This document shows positions 26,604 to 35,079 of a stretch of DNA of 64,000 bases, one piece after another. Below the pieces are notes generated by a model. That model ran no database searches and had not been told where the DNA came from. It saw only the letters and a list, made by a program, of their open reading frames with translations. Source of the DNA: CBDDGJ01 sp965199285 (GTDB lineage: Bacteria; Pseudomonadota; Alphaproteobacteria; RS24); the NCBI GenBank assembly GCA_965199285.1, contig OZ240687.1, forward strand, positions 1,178,001-1,242,000. The letters are read 5' to 3'. Each line of letters begins with the position of its first letter. Position 1 is the stretch's first letter. A program made the translations under genes and the position numbers.

Positions 26604-27318
26604 TGGCTACTTTTTTTTCACCAATGACAAAAGCGTATATTTCATTCCTTGTACTTAGGTTTCTTACTTTTACAACATCACCCAAAGTGCCATGTTGGAG
26701 CGCCACCCCGGCGACAGAAATTGTATAATCTTGCCGTCCCGCAAAAATCTCGACCGCTTGATTTTGAAAAACCAAATAATCGGGCTGCAAATGGGTTGCT
26801 TTTATCATTGTTCCTTCTCGTAAATTCCTGTTCGCACGGCGGCCGATTAATGTCTCAATATGAGTAAATCCATTATCAGCATAGCGGGCAATAATTTTTT
26901 GATGAGCGAGATGCTCCTTGGTAATTAATTGATCTTTTCGCAATTTGCGTGCCAATATAATGACCTCAACCATTGCTTTTTCTGACTTTTCTTTTTTGGA
27001 TAGTGAAGAAAAACCTGTTACTGTTTTATCCTTATAGCCCGTGCGCACAAAAATGCGCCAGCCACCCTTATCAGGACAAGAAACCTCAACCGTTCGCCAA
27101 TCCTTTACCCCCCGCTCATTCGCACGCGGCTTTACAGCCAATTCTTGTGCACATGCGGCAAGTTTTCGTGTTGCAGGAAAATACGGATCCGCTTCCATAT
27201 CCCCGGCTGCCATGGCTTGAATAATTGCCGCACGCACTTGTTCGCCCGTTACAAGCTCGGTTGCCTGAGCAATGAACGGGAATATAAAAACACTAAAAAC
27301 CAACAAAATATATTTCAC
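26578..27318 (-). CDS. flgA: P-ring assembly chaperone FlgA
   Basis: Periplasmic protein needed for P-ring (FlgI) assembly. The 246 residues begin with a signal peptide (VKYILLVFSVFIFPFIAQA). The C-terminal SAF/FlgA domain is recognisable: ILARKLRKDQLITKEHLAHQ, GRRANRNLREGTMIKATHLQ, ISVAGVALQHGTLGDVVKVR and NLSTRNEIYAFVIG. I propose the GTG at 27318, with GGAAT upstream, as the start because it opens the signal peptide. The longer frame to 27459 reads through the upstream gene. The start overlaps the upstream LysM-like gene by 26 bases. Confidence 0.9.
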   Translation of the reverse strand: MKYILLVFSVFIFPFIAQATELVTGEQVRAAIIQAMAAGDMEADPYFPATRKLAACAQELAVKPRANERGVKDWRTVEVSCPDKGGWRIFVRTGYKDKTVTGFSSLSKKEKSEKAMVEVIILARKLRKDQLITKEHLAHQKIIARYADNGFTHIETLIGRRANRNLREGTMIKATHLQPDYLVFQNQAVEIFAGRQDYTISVAGVALQHGTLGDVVKVRNLSTRNEIYAFVIGEKKVAIKLNKDDG

Positions 27319-27724
27319 GCTTATATTCCATATTATTATAAGATTGACTTTGATTATGTCCTCCTTCACCCATAACCATTTTTTGTATTTCTGCCTGAGA
27401 TGGTAAGGTGATGCGCTTACGCGCGAATAAAAAATTAGGATTGCCATTCGCAAAAGCATGCTTATTGGCTTTCACAATCACCATTTGTAATATTTTCCGG
27501 TCCAGACGTGTATTGCCATAAAAGCGGGCAATGATTTTGGCAAGCGTATCATTTGGTTTTACATTATAATAGCGGCGGGTTGTCTCAGTCCCCGTATTCC
27601 TGTCATTATGCATCCTTTCGGTTTGTCGGTACTCCAAAACATTCAAAGGCATTTGCGCAAGGGCAGAAAATGTAAATTGTGTCAAGAATGTCATTATTGT
27701 GAAAAATATAATAATGCGCATCAT
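27293..27724 (-). CDS. Exported LysM/FimV-type protein in the flagellar operon
   Basis: 143 residues with a signal peptide (MRIIIFFTIMTFLTQFTFSA, cleavage near LAQM). A central segment resembles the FimV/LysM-like domain: YYNVKPNDTLAKIIARFYGN, then LQMVIVKANKHAFANGNPNF and LFARKRITLPS. Such domains bind peptidoglycan or occur in polar-landmark and motility proteins. The gene lies between flgT (4-base overlap, ATGA) and flgA. It could therefore anchor the H-ring or motor periphery to the cell wall. Function inferred from domain and context only. Confidence 0.75.
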   Translation of the reverse strand: MMRIIIFFTIMTFLTQFTFSALAQMPLNVLEYRQTERMHNDRNTGTETTRRYYNVKPNDTLAKIIARFYGNTRLDRKILQMVIVKANKHAFANGNPNFLFARKRITLPSQAEIQKMVMGEGGHNQSQSYNNMEYKREIYFVGF

Positions 27725-28848
27725 TGTACCTCCATCATGCGGATTTTCTGGCCTTCAAGCTGATAAATATCTTGCGTTGAATCAAGCGGTTCTAGCGTTG
27801 CCATCTCATAATCAAGATTACTCACCTTTAAGACGAGCCAAGGTTTTTGTTCTGTCTTACTAACCCCTAATTGTGCAAGTTTTAGGCCATGTTTTTCCCC
27901 AAGCCTCATAATCAACTTTCCATCCTCTATCTTAAGAACCGTTTCATAAGCCTGGCAGGATATTTTACGTGCAATAATTTCGGCAATTTGTGGCATATTC
28001 TTGACCATATGCGCGGCTAACCTATCCGGTGATTTTTGCAAAAAAAGGTTAACCGTCTGCCAATAGCCTTGTTTCGCCAATTTTATATCTTGCTGATAGG
28101 CATGCGTAAAAACAGGCTGATAAGTTTCGCCATCAATAATATGTAACTCCATCTCTAATGAGATCATTTCCTGCCCCATCGCAAGTAAATATGAATCTCG
28201 TTTGCCCGAAACCTTGATCGATGGAACAATCGCATAATCACCAGAACGCGGCATATTGGCCTGCATAAGGCTTGCATAATCCATATCAGCTCCAAACCGC
28301 GCCAACCTTTGTGATTGAAACTGATGATGCGGGTAATTATAAACATGTATGTTTTCGAATTGTTCAAGATTCTGCCTTAACAACCCTAGAATTTGGTCTA
28401 CAACCCCCGCAACCCAAAAAGGAGCACCATCATAAATCACAATATTAGGGCGATAAAATGTGAGATGACGAGGCAAAATATCGCCGCACTTATTCATCGA
28501 TTGTTGTGCCGAAGCAATCGCAGCTTCAATCCGCACCTCATAATAATCCGCCGTTTGCTGCTCATCAATAATTGTATAATCTATAATCTCCGCATCTGGA
28601 GAGACAAGGATTTCTTCTTTTAAATGACTAAGATGGTCAACCTTGCTCCACCCTTCAACCTTTGCCGCCCCTTTTAAAGCGGCCAGATAAAGAGCCTGCT
28701 CAAGAGCGCGGCGTTGAATTTGCGCCGGTGTTAAATCTGTATGAATTGTCGCCCGCCCTGTCACCTCAATAAGTTGTGGCGCGGCGTGTGTATCGGCGAC
28801 ATAGCTTACATAAATCAGAGCAATCGAAAGAGCAACACAACGCCACAT
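27721..28848 (-). CDS. flgT: Flagellar H-ring protein FlgT
   Basis: FlgT builds the H ring around the basal body of Vibrio polar flagella and helps recruit the MotX/MotY T ring. From the ATG at 28848 (GGGAG upstream) the product has 375 residues, almost exactly the Vibrio length. It has a signal peptide ending near THAAPQ, an N-terminal domain (IEVTGRATIHTDLTPAQIQR, RALEQALYLAALKGA), a middle domain (ILPRHLTFYRPNIVIYDGAP onward) and a C-terminal SH3-like domain (VLKVSNLDYEMATLEPLDST). In-frame ATGs further upstream (28869, 28989) lack ribosome-binding sites. It is encoded 28 bases after flgP. This is uncommon in alphaproteobacteria. Confidence 0.85.
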   Translation of the reverse strand: MWRCVALSIALIYVSYVADTHAAPQLIEVTGRATIHTDLTPAQIQRRALEQALYLAALKGAAKVEGWSKVDHLSHLKEEILVSPDAEIIDYTIIDEQQTADYYEVRIEAAIASAQQSMNKCGDILPRHLTFYRPNIVIYDGAPFWVAGVVDQILGLLRQNLEQFENIHVYNYPHHQFQSQRLARFGADMDYASLMQANMPRSGDYAIVPSIKVSGKRDSYLLAMGQEMISLEMELHIIDGETYQPVFTHAYQQDIKLAKQGYWQTVNLFLQKSPDRLAAHMVKNMPQIAEIIARKISCQAYETVLKIEDGKLIMRLGEKHGLKLAQLGVSKTEQKPWLVLKVSNLDYEMATLEPLDSTQDIYQLEGQKIRMMEVQ

Positions 28849-28876
28849 TACAGATATCTCCCGGCTCATGCGTTGG

Positions 28877-29335
28877 CTAGACACGCCGCCGTGCATTGGC
28901 AATAATTTCTGCAATAAGTCTGCGATCAAGCTCCAATACAATTTCATATGTATCCTCGCCTGTCGGGTTAATACGAACCGTACGCGCACCGCGAATAACG
29001 CCGCTTACAACGCCACGAAATGTGTCATTTTGCATCATCAAATCGACAACCGTCGTATTTGCATCGATGCGCATTCCATGAATCTGTTCGGCCAGATCGC
29101 GCATTGCCGCCATACGCGCAGATCGAATTGCCATGAGCCGCTTTTGGGCATCGGTTCGTCCGGGTTGGCTTGAAATCACCGCATAGCCAATTGCAGAAAG
29201 GGTTGGAACTTCTCTCATCTCCCCTTCAAAAGCACGAATAATCGTTCCTGGATCATTAGAGATAAGCGGCAAGGCAGAACACCCTGCTATGATCTGAGCC
29301 ATAGCAAATGTGATTATAATTTTATTGATCGACAT
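28877..29335 (-). CDS. flgP: Flagellar outer-membrane lipoprotein FlgP (LPP20 family)
   Basis: A 152-residue lipoprotein. The signal sequence ends in lipobox IIAGC (cysteine at residue 19). The mature part matches the LPP20/FlgP type: SAIGYAVISSQPGRTDAQKR, LMAIRSARMAAMRDLAEQIH and VSGVIRGARTVRINPTGEDT, then YEIVLELDRRLI. FlgP forms a basal disk or outer ring with FlgT in Vibrio and Campylobacter. I chose the ATG at 29335, with AAAGGAT upstream. It is the first gene of the operon leading to flgT, the LysM-like gene, flgA, flgM and the flgN-like gene. Its partner flgO is not seen here. Confidence 0.88.
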   Translation of the reverse strand: MSINKIIITFAMAQIIAGCSALPLISNDPGTIIRAFEGEMREVPTLSAIGYAVISSQPGRTDAQKRLMAIRSARMAAMRDLAEQIHGMRIDANTTVVDLMMQNDTFRGVVSGVIRGARTVRINPTGEDTYEIVLELDRRLIAEIIANARRRV

Positions 29336-29367
29336 GAATAACATCCTTTTCATAACGACAAATGGCA

Positions 29368-29384
29368 TGCATATTTCATGCCAG
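29368..29384 (-). promoter_or_regulatory. sigma-54 promoter of the flgP operon
   Basis: On the minus strand CTGGCATGAAATATGCA has GG-N10-GC spacing and a good -24 element; the -12 element is ATGCA instead of TTGCA. The predicted start near 29357 leaves about 22 bases with AAAGGAT before the flgP ATG. It lies back to back with the flhA promoter. Confidence 0.75.
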
Positions 29385-29397
29385 AAATTATTTTGAT

Positions 29398-29414
29398 TTG
29401 GCATGTTTCTTGCC
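29398..29414 (+). promoter_or_regulatory. sigma-54 promoter of the flhA-flhF-flhG-fliA operon
   Basis: TTGGCATGTTTCTTGCC has GG-N10-GC spacing and matches both sigma-54 elements. Transcription is predicted from about 29425, just before AAGGAG and the GTG start of flhA at 29442. It is divergent from the flgP site only 13 bases away, so one activator-bound region may serve both. Confidence 0.85.
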
Positions 29415-29441
29415 CTTTAGATCGGGTGAAGGAGTTGTGTC

Positions 29442-31535
29442 GTGGAAATGACATTAAGTTTTTTGGCGGGGGATAAAAAATCTGCACTGATCGGAATTAT
29501 ATTGCCTCTAGGCATATTAATTTTAATCGCAATGATGGTGCTGCCTTTGCCGTCATTCCTTCTCGACATATTTTTTATGAGCAATATATTGCTATCACTT
29601 ATCATTCTTCTGGTTGCGATTAACACATACCGGCCATTAGATTTTTCTAGCTTTCCGGCTCTTTTACTGATCGCAACCGTTTTGCGGCTCGGCTTAAATG
29701 TTGCCTCTACCCGGGTCGTTCTAACCGCCGGGCATGAAGGTACGGATGCGGCCGGACATGTTATCGAGGCCTTTGGCAATTTCGTTATTTCAGGAAATTA
29801 TGCGGTTGGTATATTTGTCTTTATTATTCTGATTATCATAAATCTAGTCGTGATCACCCGTGGCGCGGGGCGGGTATCAGAAGTTTCAGCACGCTTTACG
29901 TTAGACGCCATGCCCGGCAAACAAATGGCGATTGATGCCGATCTCAATGCAGGGATTTTAACAAATGAGGAAGCCACCCAAAGACGGCAGGATATCGCAA
30001 ATGAAGCTGATTTTTATGGTGCTATGGATGGCGCCTCAAAATTCGTTAAGGGCGATGCGGTTGCTTCAATCCTTATTCTCGTCATTAACATTATTGGCGG
30101 ACTTACCATTGGTCTCCTGCAACACCAAATGGCGATTGAGCAGGCGGCCGAAAATTATATTCTTTTATCCATTGGGGATGGGTTGGTAGCACAAATTCCC
30201 TCACTGCTTTTATCAATCGCCACCGCCATTATTGTAACCCGCGTATCCTCAACCCAAAATATGGCTGAACATATTGGCAAGCAAATAAGCTTAAAACGTG
30301 CCTGGTTGCCCGCTGCCGGTGTGATGTTGCTTATCGGATTTATCCCCGGCATGCCAAATATTTTATTTCTGATCGCAGCTCTTATTGCCAGTGCGATTGG
30401 CTTGAGCATACGCGATCCGAATTATGATTTACAAAGTAATGATGAGCTTGCCGAACCTGAAGCAGAAGATAAAACCCCCGATGCCATAAGCCTCGCAGAG
30501 ATCGCCGAAAACGCGCCTATATCAGTACAGCTTGGTTATGCGCTTGTCAGCATGGTCGATGAAGATGCCGGTGGTCCATTGATTAACCGCATAACCGGTA
30601 TCAGACGGCAAGTTTCTAAAACCTTAGGCTTTGTTATCCCGACAATTCGCATTCGGGATGATGCGGCGCTTGATGCGCACCAATATCGCATTCGGATCGG
30701 CCAAACGATTGTCGGCGAAGACAAGGTTTACCCGGATCGCAAACTTGCCATTCCCGGCGATGAAAGCAGCTTGAAATTAGACGGTATTGAAGCGAAAGAC
30801 CCAAGTTTTGGTATAGATGCAATCTGGATCACCCCAAACCAAACCAGCGAAGCAGAACTTAATCATTATACTGTCGTTGCCCCTGAATCGGTTCTGGCAA
30901 CTCATATTAACCAAATTTTATATGCCCATGCGTATGAGCTTATCGGCCAGGATGATGTTCAAAATCTATTGGATAATCTCGCCGAACAAGCCCCGCAGCT
31001 TGTCCAATCTGTCGTTCCAAGTCTTGTGCCCTTGCATGATCTAACCGCTATTTTGCGCTTATTATTAGAAGAGCGTGTACCGATTGGTGATTTGCGCCGC
31101 ATATTGGAAGAGCTTGCTAATATGACGGGGCGTGACTTATCTATCACCGCCCGCGCCGAGGCCTTACGGCCATTTTTGGCAAATCTGCTTTTGCAACAAA
31201 TTGCGCCGCTAAACGAGCCTTTGCTGGCGATCACATTATCAAGCGCGTTAGAACAAATGCTGATCGCCATGGCGCGACAAAACCCGGATGGCAATCTTAT
31301 TTTGGAACCACAATTAACCGAACGCCTTATCACCACCATTTCTGAGGTTACCGAACAATTATCAATCGAGAATAAAACAGCCATTTTGATTGTTGCCCCA
31401 AACATTCGGCGTCATTTGGCGCAACTTTTGCATACGCATTTGCAAGACTTAATTGTTCTTGCTTTCACCGAGCTTGCCGATAAGCGTAAAGTCGATATCG
31501 TTATGACAATCGGTGAAGAGGGCGAAACGTCATAA
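29442..31535 (+). CDS. flhA: Flagellar type III export gate protein FlhA
   Basis: FlhA is the large export-gate membrane protein. The 697 residues match the family length. There are eight N-terminal membrane segments (about residues 10-310) with FHIPEP-type motifs: LRLGLNVASTRVVLTAGHEG, TRGAGRVSEVSARFTLDAMP, GKQMAIDADLNAGIL and GDAVASILILVINIIGGLTI. The cytoplasmic domain follows, with DNLAEQAPQLVQSVVPSLVP, LHDLTAILRLLLEERVPIGD and LRRILEELA. The GTG at 29442 has AAGGAG at good spacing; the ATG two codons on is an alternative. It heads a four-gene operon. Confidence 0.96.
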   Translation: MEMTLSFLAGDKKSALIGIILPLGILILIAMMVLPLPSFLLDIFFMSNILLSLIILLVAINTYRPLDFSSFPALLLIATVLRLGLNVASTRVVLTAGHEGTDAAGHVIEAFGNFVISGNYAVGIFVFIILIIINLVVITRGAGRVSEVSARFTLDAMPGKQMAIDADLNAGILTNEEATQRRQDIANEADFYGAMDGASKFVKGDAVASILILVINIIGGLTIGLLQHQMAIEQAAENYILLSIGDGLVAQIPSLLLSIATAIIVTRVSSTQNMAEHIGKQISLKRAWLPAAGVMLLIGFIPGMPNILFLIAALIASAIGLSIRDPNYDLQSNDELAEPEAEDKTPDAISLAEIAENAPISVQLGYALVSMVDEDAGGPLINRITGIRRQVSKTLGFVIPTIRIRDDAALDAHQYRIRIGQTIVGEDKVYPDRKLAIPGDESSLKLDGIEAKDPSFGIDAIWITPNQTSEAELNHYTVVAPESVLATHINQILYAHAYELIGQDDVQNLLDNLAEQAPQLVQSVVPSLVPLHDLTAILRLLLEERVPIGDLRRILEELANMTGRDLSITARAEALRPFLANLLLQQIAPLNEPLLAITLSSALEQMLIAMARQNPDGNLILEPQLTERLITTISEVTEQLSIENKTAILIVAPNIRRHLAQLLHTHLQDLIVLAFTELADKRKVDIVMTIGEEGETS

Positions 31536-31552
31536 TGAAGTGAGGATAATAA

Positions 31553-32722
31553 ATGCCAAAACTAACTGTCACGGCGCATGATACAGAAACCGCAATGGAT
31601 AAGGTCACCGCACGGTTGGGTGAGGATGCTTATATTCTTTCCACCCAAACGATTAATGGGCAAATTGTTATTAACGCAACCGATGAACTTGCCGATATAG
31701 ATATACCGGCAAAGCCATCGATCATTGACGTGGACATACCATCACGGCAACCACGTTTTGGTGAGATATTTTCAGCCCACACAGATCAAAAGGCAGGCAC
31801 AAGCCAAGATATGCGCAAAGAAAACATAGAAAAAGAAGAAAGAGAAGAAAAGCCAGGTAAAAAAATCATGGATATACATATGCCCAGCTCACAAACAGAT
31901 ATTGCCATGCTTCGAGATGAAATTGTCGAGCTGCGCGCTCTATTACAAGATATGATTATCACCAGCACAGACGGGGTGAACGCCGTGATCGGAACAACCC
32001 CCGCCTTGATGCTTCGCCAAATGCAGATTTCGCCATCGCTCATTCACCGCTTACAAGATAGTTTTATCAATCATGGTCCAGAAAAAGGACGACAGCTTTT
32101 TATGCAGAAATTATCAACCTTGCTGGCGATGCAAACCCCAGAAACGCTCATAGATAAAAAATATATTTTTGTTTTAGGCCATGCCGGAAGCGGCAAAACA
32201 AATCTAATCAAAAATATCGCGACTGATATTATGTCCAAACGGCCTTTACAATTTCTCAGCCTTGTAAGTACGAATTATAATAATCACGCGCTGGCACAAA
32301 TTGCCCGCAATAAAAAAAGTGAGCATTTAGCACTGGATCAGAAAATGCTTCTTAATCATGTGCATGAATCGCTTGCTGATGATATGGGGGCTTTACATAA
32401 TCTTGTCGAAATATGCCTACCCCTTTCACAAACAGGCTTTTTTGTAAAACATGTGCAAGAAAAATATGGGCAAGATAAAACCGCTTTTATCCTGTGCCTG
32501 CCGGCGAGTTCTAATATGCGCGCCATACGGCAACCCTTATATCAGTTTCAAGGGCATATCCCGCTTATTGCATTTACAAAAACTGATGAGTGCCCGCTTA
32601 CCGCGACCGAATTATCAGTTGCAGCTGAATATGGTGCTCATATCGCCCTTTTGGGGGAAGAAAAAACAGCCTATCTTAGCAAACAGGCAGATTTACTTGA
32701 TATTTTAATGGCGCATCATTAA
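31553..32722 (+). CDS. flhF: FlhF-like polar flagellum protein with eroded GTPase motifs
   Basis: FlhF is the SRP-type GTPase that sets flagellar position and number at the pole. The 389-residue product keeps the N-terminal B domain (TAHDTETAMDKVTARLGEDA, YILSTQTINGQIVINATDE), a charged linker, and a G domain starting at YIFVLGHAGSGKTNLIKNIA (P-loop GHAGSGKT) with the TKTDE specificity loop (G4). The DTAGR (G3) motif is not present: the region reads LVEICLPLSQTG. The dimer and catalytic loops also look altered, and the protein is shorter than usual. Order flhA-flhF-flhG-fliA supports the identity. It may bind but not hydrolyse GTP normally. Confidence 0.85.
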   Translation: MPKLTVTAHDTETAMDKVTARLGEDAYILSTQTINGQIVINATDELADIDIPAKPSIIDVDIPSRQPRFGEIFSAHTDQKAGTSQDMRKENIEKEEREEKPGKKIMDIHMPSSQTDIAMLRDEIVELRALLQDMIITSTDGVNAVIGTTPALMLRQMQISPSLIHRLQDSFINHGPEKGRQLFMQKLSTLLAMQTPETLIDKKYIFVLGHAGSGKTNLIKNIATDIMSKRPLQFLSLVSTNYNNHALAQIARNKKSEHLALDQKMLLNHVHESLADDMGALHNLVEICLPLSQTGFFVKHVQEKYGQDKTAFILCLPASSNMRAIRQPLYQFQGHIPLIAFTKTDECPLTATELSVAAEYGAHIALLGEEKTAYLSKQADLLDILMAHH

Positions 32723-33534
32723 TGTTTGTTCCCTTAAACAAATCGATCGCCATCACCACGGGAAGTGACGACATTCACAAATCAAGTATCGCGGTCAATT
32801 TAGCGCTTACACTCACCCATCCGCACACGCATAGCTGCTTATTGGATATGGACACCGCGCATGCGGATACGCCCGTTTTTCTGGGGCACATACCTTCACA
32901 TGATTTAAGCGCATTTATGCGCAAAACCCATGACCTTGAATCTTTAATATCTTATAGCCCTGAAGGATTGGGGATCATTGCTTGCCGTAAAAATCATACA
33001 AAACTGTCACAGGCTTATGAAGATATTATTTGTGCAACGCAAAAACTGGCTCCCTTAATTGACTATCTTATTGTGAACGCGCCGGCGGGGTGGCAAAAAA
33101 ATACGATTCGCACATTAGCGGCCGCCGACTTGCCAATTATTATCCTCGGCGATAAAGAAGACGATTTTGTGAATGCTTATACATTGATTAAAGCCTTACA
33201 TCAGCAAGCCCATGTCAAAAGTCTGAGTATTATTTTGAATATGAATGAGCAGACAGTGAGCGCTTATGACACGTTCCGCAATTTTCGTGATACAGTTCAT
33301 AAGTTTCTGAATATACAGCTTATCTATCTTGGTCATATACCGCGCGATAATACGGTGCGACAAGTCATCTTACGGCGGCGCTCTATCATTTTGGGCGATC
33401 AACAAGACGAGCTTGCAAAATCTTTTCAGATTATTGCTAAAAACTTACGGCTAAGCCCCGTTAATAAGTGTGTCGGGCTTCGGTTTATGGAAACCATAAA
33501 GCAACGCTCGACCCATAAGAGAGATGCTTCATGA
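32722..33534 (+). CDS. flhG: FlhG/FleN-like MinD-type protein with degenerate Walker A
   Basis: FlhG (FleN, YlxH) is a MinD-type ATPase that limits flagellar number and regulates the sigma-54 activator in polar flagellates. The 270 residues keep the MinD layout: IAVNLALTLTHPHTHSCLLD followed by MDTAHADTPVFLG, then LIDYLIVNAPAGW. The deviant Walker A (normally GKGGVGKT) reads GSDDIHKS, with no signature lysine and no glycine run, and the switch DTGAG motif reads NAPAG. ATP binding or dimerisation is therefore doubtful. It starts 1 base into the flhF stop (TAATG) and overlaps fliA by 4 bases. Identity rests on order plus fold-level similarity. Confidence 0.8.
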   Translation: MFVPLNKSIAITTGSDDIHKSSIAVNLALTLTHPHTHSCLLDMDTAHADTPVFLGHIPSHDLSAFMRKTHDLESLISYSPEGLGIIACRKNHTKLSQAYEDIICATQKLAPLIDYLIVNAPAGWQKNTIRTLAAADLPIIILGDKEDDFVNAYTLIKALHQQAHVKSLSIILNMNEQTVSAYDTFRNFRDTVHKFLNIQLIYLGHIPRDNTVRQVILRRRSIILGDQQDELAKSFQIIAKNLRLSPVNKCVGLRFMETIKQRSTHKRDAS

Positions 33535-34250
33535 GACCAAAATATAAGGAACCAGAAATAGATGTAAATCAACTGATCATTGATCATATGAGCCTGGTCA
33601 AACGACAAGCCTGGCATATGCATGGACGCGTACGCAATGTCATAGAGCTCGAAGATCTTATTCAGATTGGCTATTCCGGACTTATAACCGCGGCTCAAAA
33701 ATACACCCCACAAGAAGGAGCGTCTTTTGCAAATTATGCCAGCATGCGCATTCGTGGCGCAATGCTCGATCATTTGCGGAAAAGCTCAAATCTGTGCCGC
33801 ACAACCATTCAAATTAGACAACGTTACCTTGCCGCAGAAGATAGTTTACGGGTAAAATTGCAGCGCGAACCAGAATTTGAAGAAATTGCCGCCGTGCTTG
33901 AGATGAGCGTTGAGGAATTAATGAAATGGCGACACGCATTTGCCGCTAATATTCATGAATCGCTCGACAATATTTATGATGATTATTCAATCTGGTTTGT
34001 ATCCGCAACAAAGACACCAGAAGAAGAGCTTGATGAGCAAGCGATCAGAGCGGAGCTTAAAAAAGCCCTCGAAACATTATCAACGCGTGAGGCCTTAACC
34101 ATCCAGCTCTATTATGTTGAAGAGCTGAATGTCTATGAGATAGCTGAAATTCTAAGCATAACAACAGGCCGTGTTTCGCAAATCAAAAAGGGAGCCATCC
34201 TAAAATTGCGTGACTGGATGGAAAGCGCCCATAAAGAGGGGCGTTTATAG
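33531..34250 (+). CDS. fliA: RNA polymerase sigma-28 factor FliA
   Basis: FliA transcribes late flagellar genes once FlgM has been exported. The 239 residues hold region 2 (RVRNVIELEDLIQIGYSGLI, SFANYASMRIRGAMLDHLRK), region 3 (RQRYLAAEDSLRVKLQREPE, FEEIAAVLEM) and region 4 (STREALTIQLYYVEELNVYE, IAEILSITTGRVSQIKKGAI, LKLRDWM). The start overlaps flhG by ATGA. It is convergent with the following minus-strand rod-type gene. A candidate target promoter is found at 35103-35129. Confidence 0.95.
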   Translation: MRPKYKEPEIDVNQLIIDHMSLVKRQAWHMHGRVRNVIELEDLIQIGYSGLITAAQKYTPQEGASFANYASMRIRGAMLDHLRKSSNLCRTTIQIRQRYLAAEDSLRVKLQREPEFEEIAAVLEMSVEELMKWRHAFAANIHESLDNIYDDYSIWFVSATKTPEEELDEQAIRAELKKALETLSTREALTIQLYYVEELNVYEIAEILSITTGRVSQIKKGAILKLRDWMESAHKEGRL

Positions 34251-34276
34251 CTTTTACGACATAGAGCCTATCGAGC

Positions 34277-35056
34277 TTATTTTACAAAACGGCCGATCAC
34301 ATCAGCCTGGGTTTGAAACATTTTTGACACGCCTGAAAAAGCCTGTTGCGCCCGGATAAGATTAACAAGCTCCTCACTTATTTCAACGCTCGAGGCCTCA
34401 AGCGCGCTTTGAAATATTGCACCGCGCCCATCTTGATTAGCGAAACCTATATTGGGTTCACCTGAGCGCATGGTTTTGGAAAAAAGCGTAATCCCGCTTG
34501 GTTGCAATTTGCTTTCATCACGAAAGCGCGCAATAGCAATATGGGCAATATTTTTCTCTTCATCGCCATAATAGGCCTGCACCAATCCCTCTTTCGAAAT
34601 CAAAAGGCGATCCATTAATATATTTTGACCCGACTGATTAACCGCTTGTAACGGCAAAAAAATTGGATCACCGCTTACCGATAAATAAGCCAAGCCATCA
34701 GCATTTGTAAGCAATCCATTTTCTTGCAGATACATGGATCCATTACGGCTATAAAACCGATCCGTCTCGACTTGTGTGCCCTGGCCTTGCAAAACGAATA
34801 AACCAGCACCGTTAATTGCAATATCTAAGGATGAACCTGTATCCAAAAATTCCCCTTGTTCACTATCACGCCGTAGATCTAACACACGACTACCATGACC
34901 AGCTGTGATAAGCTCCGCTGATTGTTGAGAATATATGTCTTGGTATTGCCGTTCTACGCGCTTATATCCGATCGTGCTTGCATTCGCAATATTGTGAGAT
35001 ATTTGCGCAACCTCATCATTCATAACTGCAAGACCATTTCGTATAACAGAAAACAT
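34277..35056 (-). CDS. Additional FlgF/FlgG-type rod or hook-basal body protein
   Basis: A 259-residue protein with both signatures of rod/hook proteins: an N-terminal rod motif (NDEVAQISHNIANASTIGYK, RVERQYQDIYSQQ) and a C-terminal helix (ALEASSVEISEELVNLIRAQ, QAFSGVSKMFQTQADVIGRF). The middle reads TGSSLDIAINGAGLFVL. It is separate from flgF and flgG of the main operon, so it is a third member of this group. I chose the ATG at 35056 (AAAGGAT upstream). In alphaproteobacteria such orphan genes are often annotated flgF; the specific role here is open. A near-match sigma-54 promoter precedes it. Confidence 0.88.
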   Translation of the reverse strand: MFSVIRNGLAVMNDEVAQISHNIANASTIGYKRVERQYQDIYSQQSAELITAGHGSRVLDLRRDSEQGEFLDTGSSLDIAINGAGLFVLQGQGTQVETDRFYSRNGSMYLQENGLLTNADGLAYLSVSGDPIFLPLQAVNQSGQNILMDRLLISKEGLVQAYYGDEEKNIAHIAIARFRDESKLQPSGITLFSKTMRSGEPNIGFANQDGRGAIFQSALEASSVEISEELVNLIRAQQAFSGVSKMFQTQADVIGRFVK

Positions 35057-35079
35057 AGCATATCCTTTCCCCATATTAT

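Noticed and set aside
29417..29779. 120-codon frame opposite flhA
   Set aside because: Antisense shadow of the membrane domain of flhA.
30959..31405. 148-codon frame opposite flhA
   Set aside because: Antisense shadow, Ser/Arg-rich translation typical of reverse reading of a real gene.
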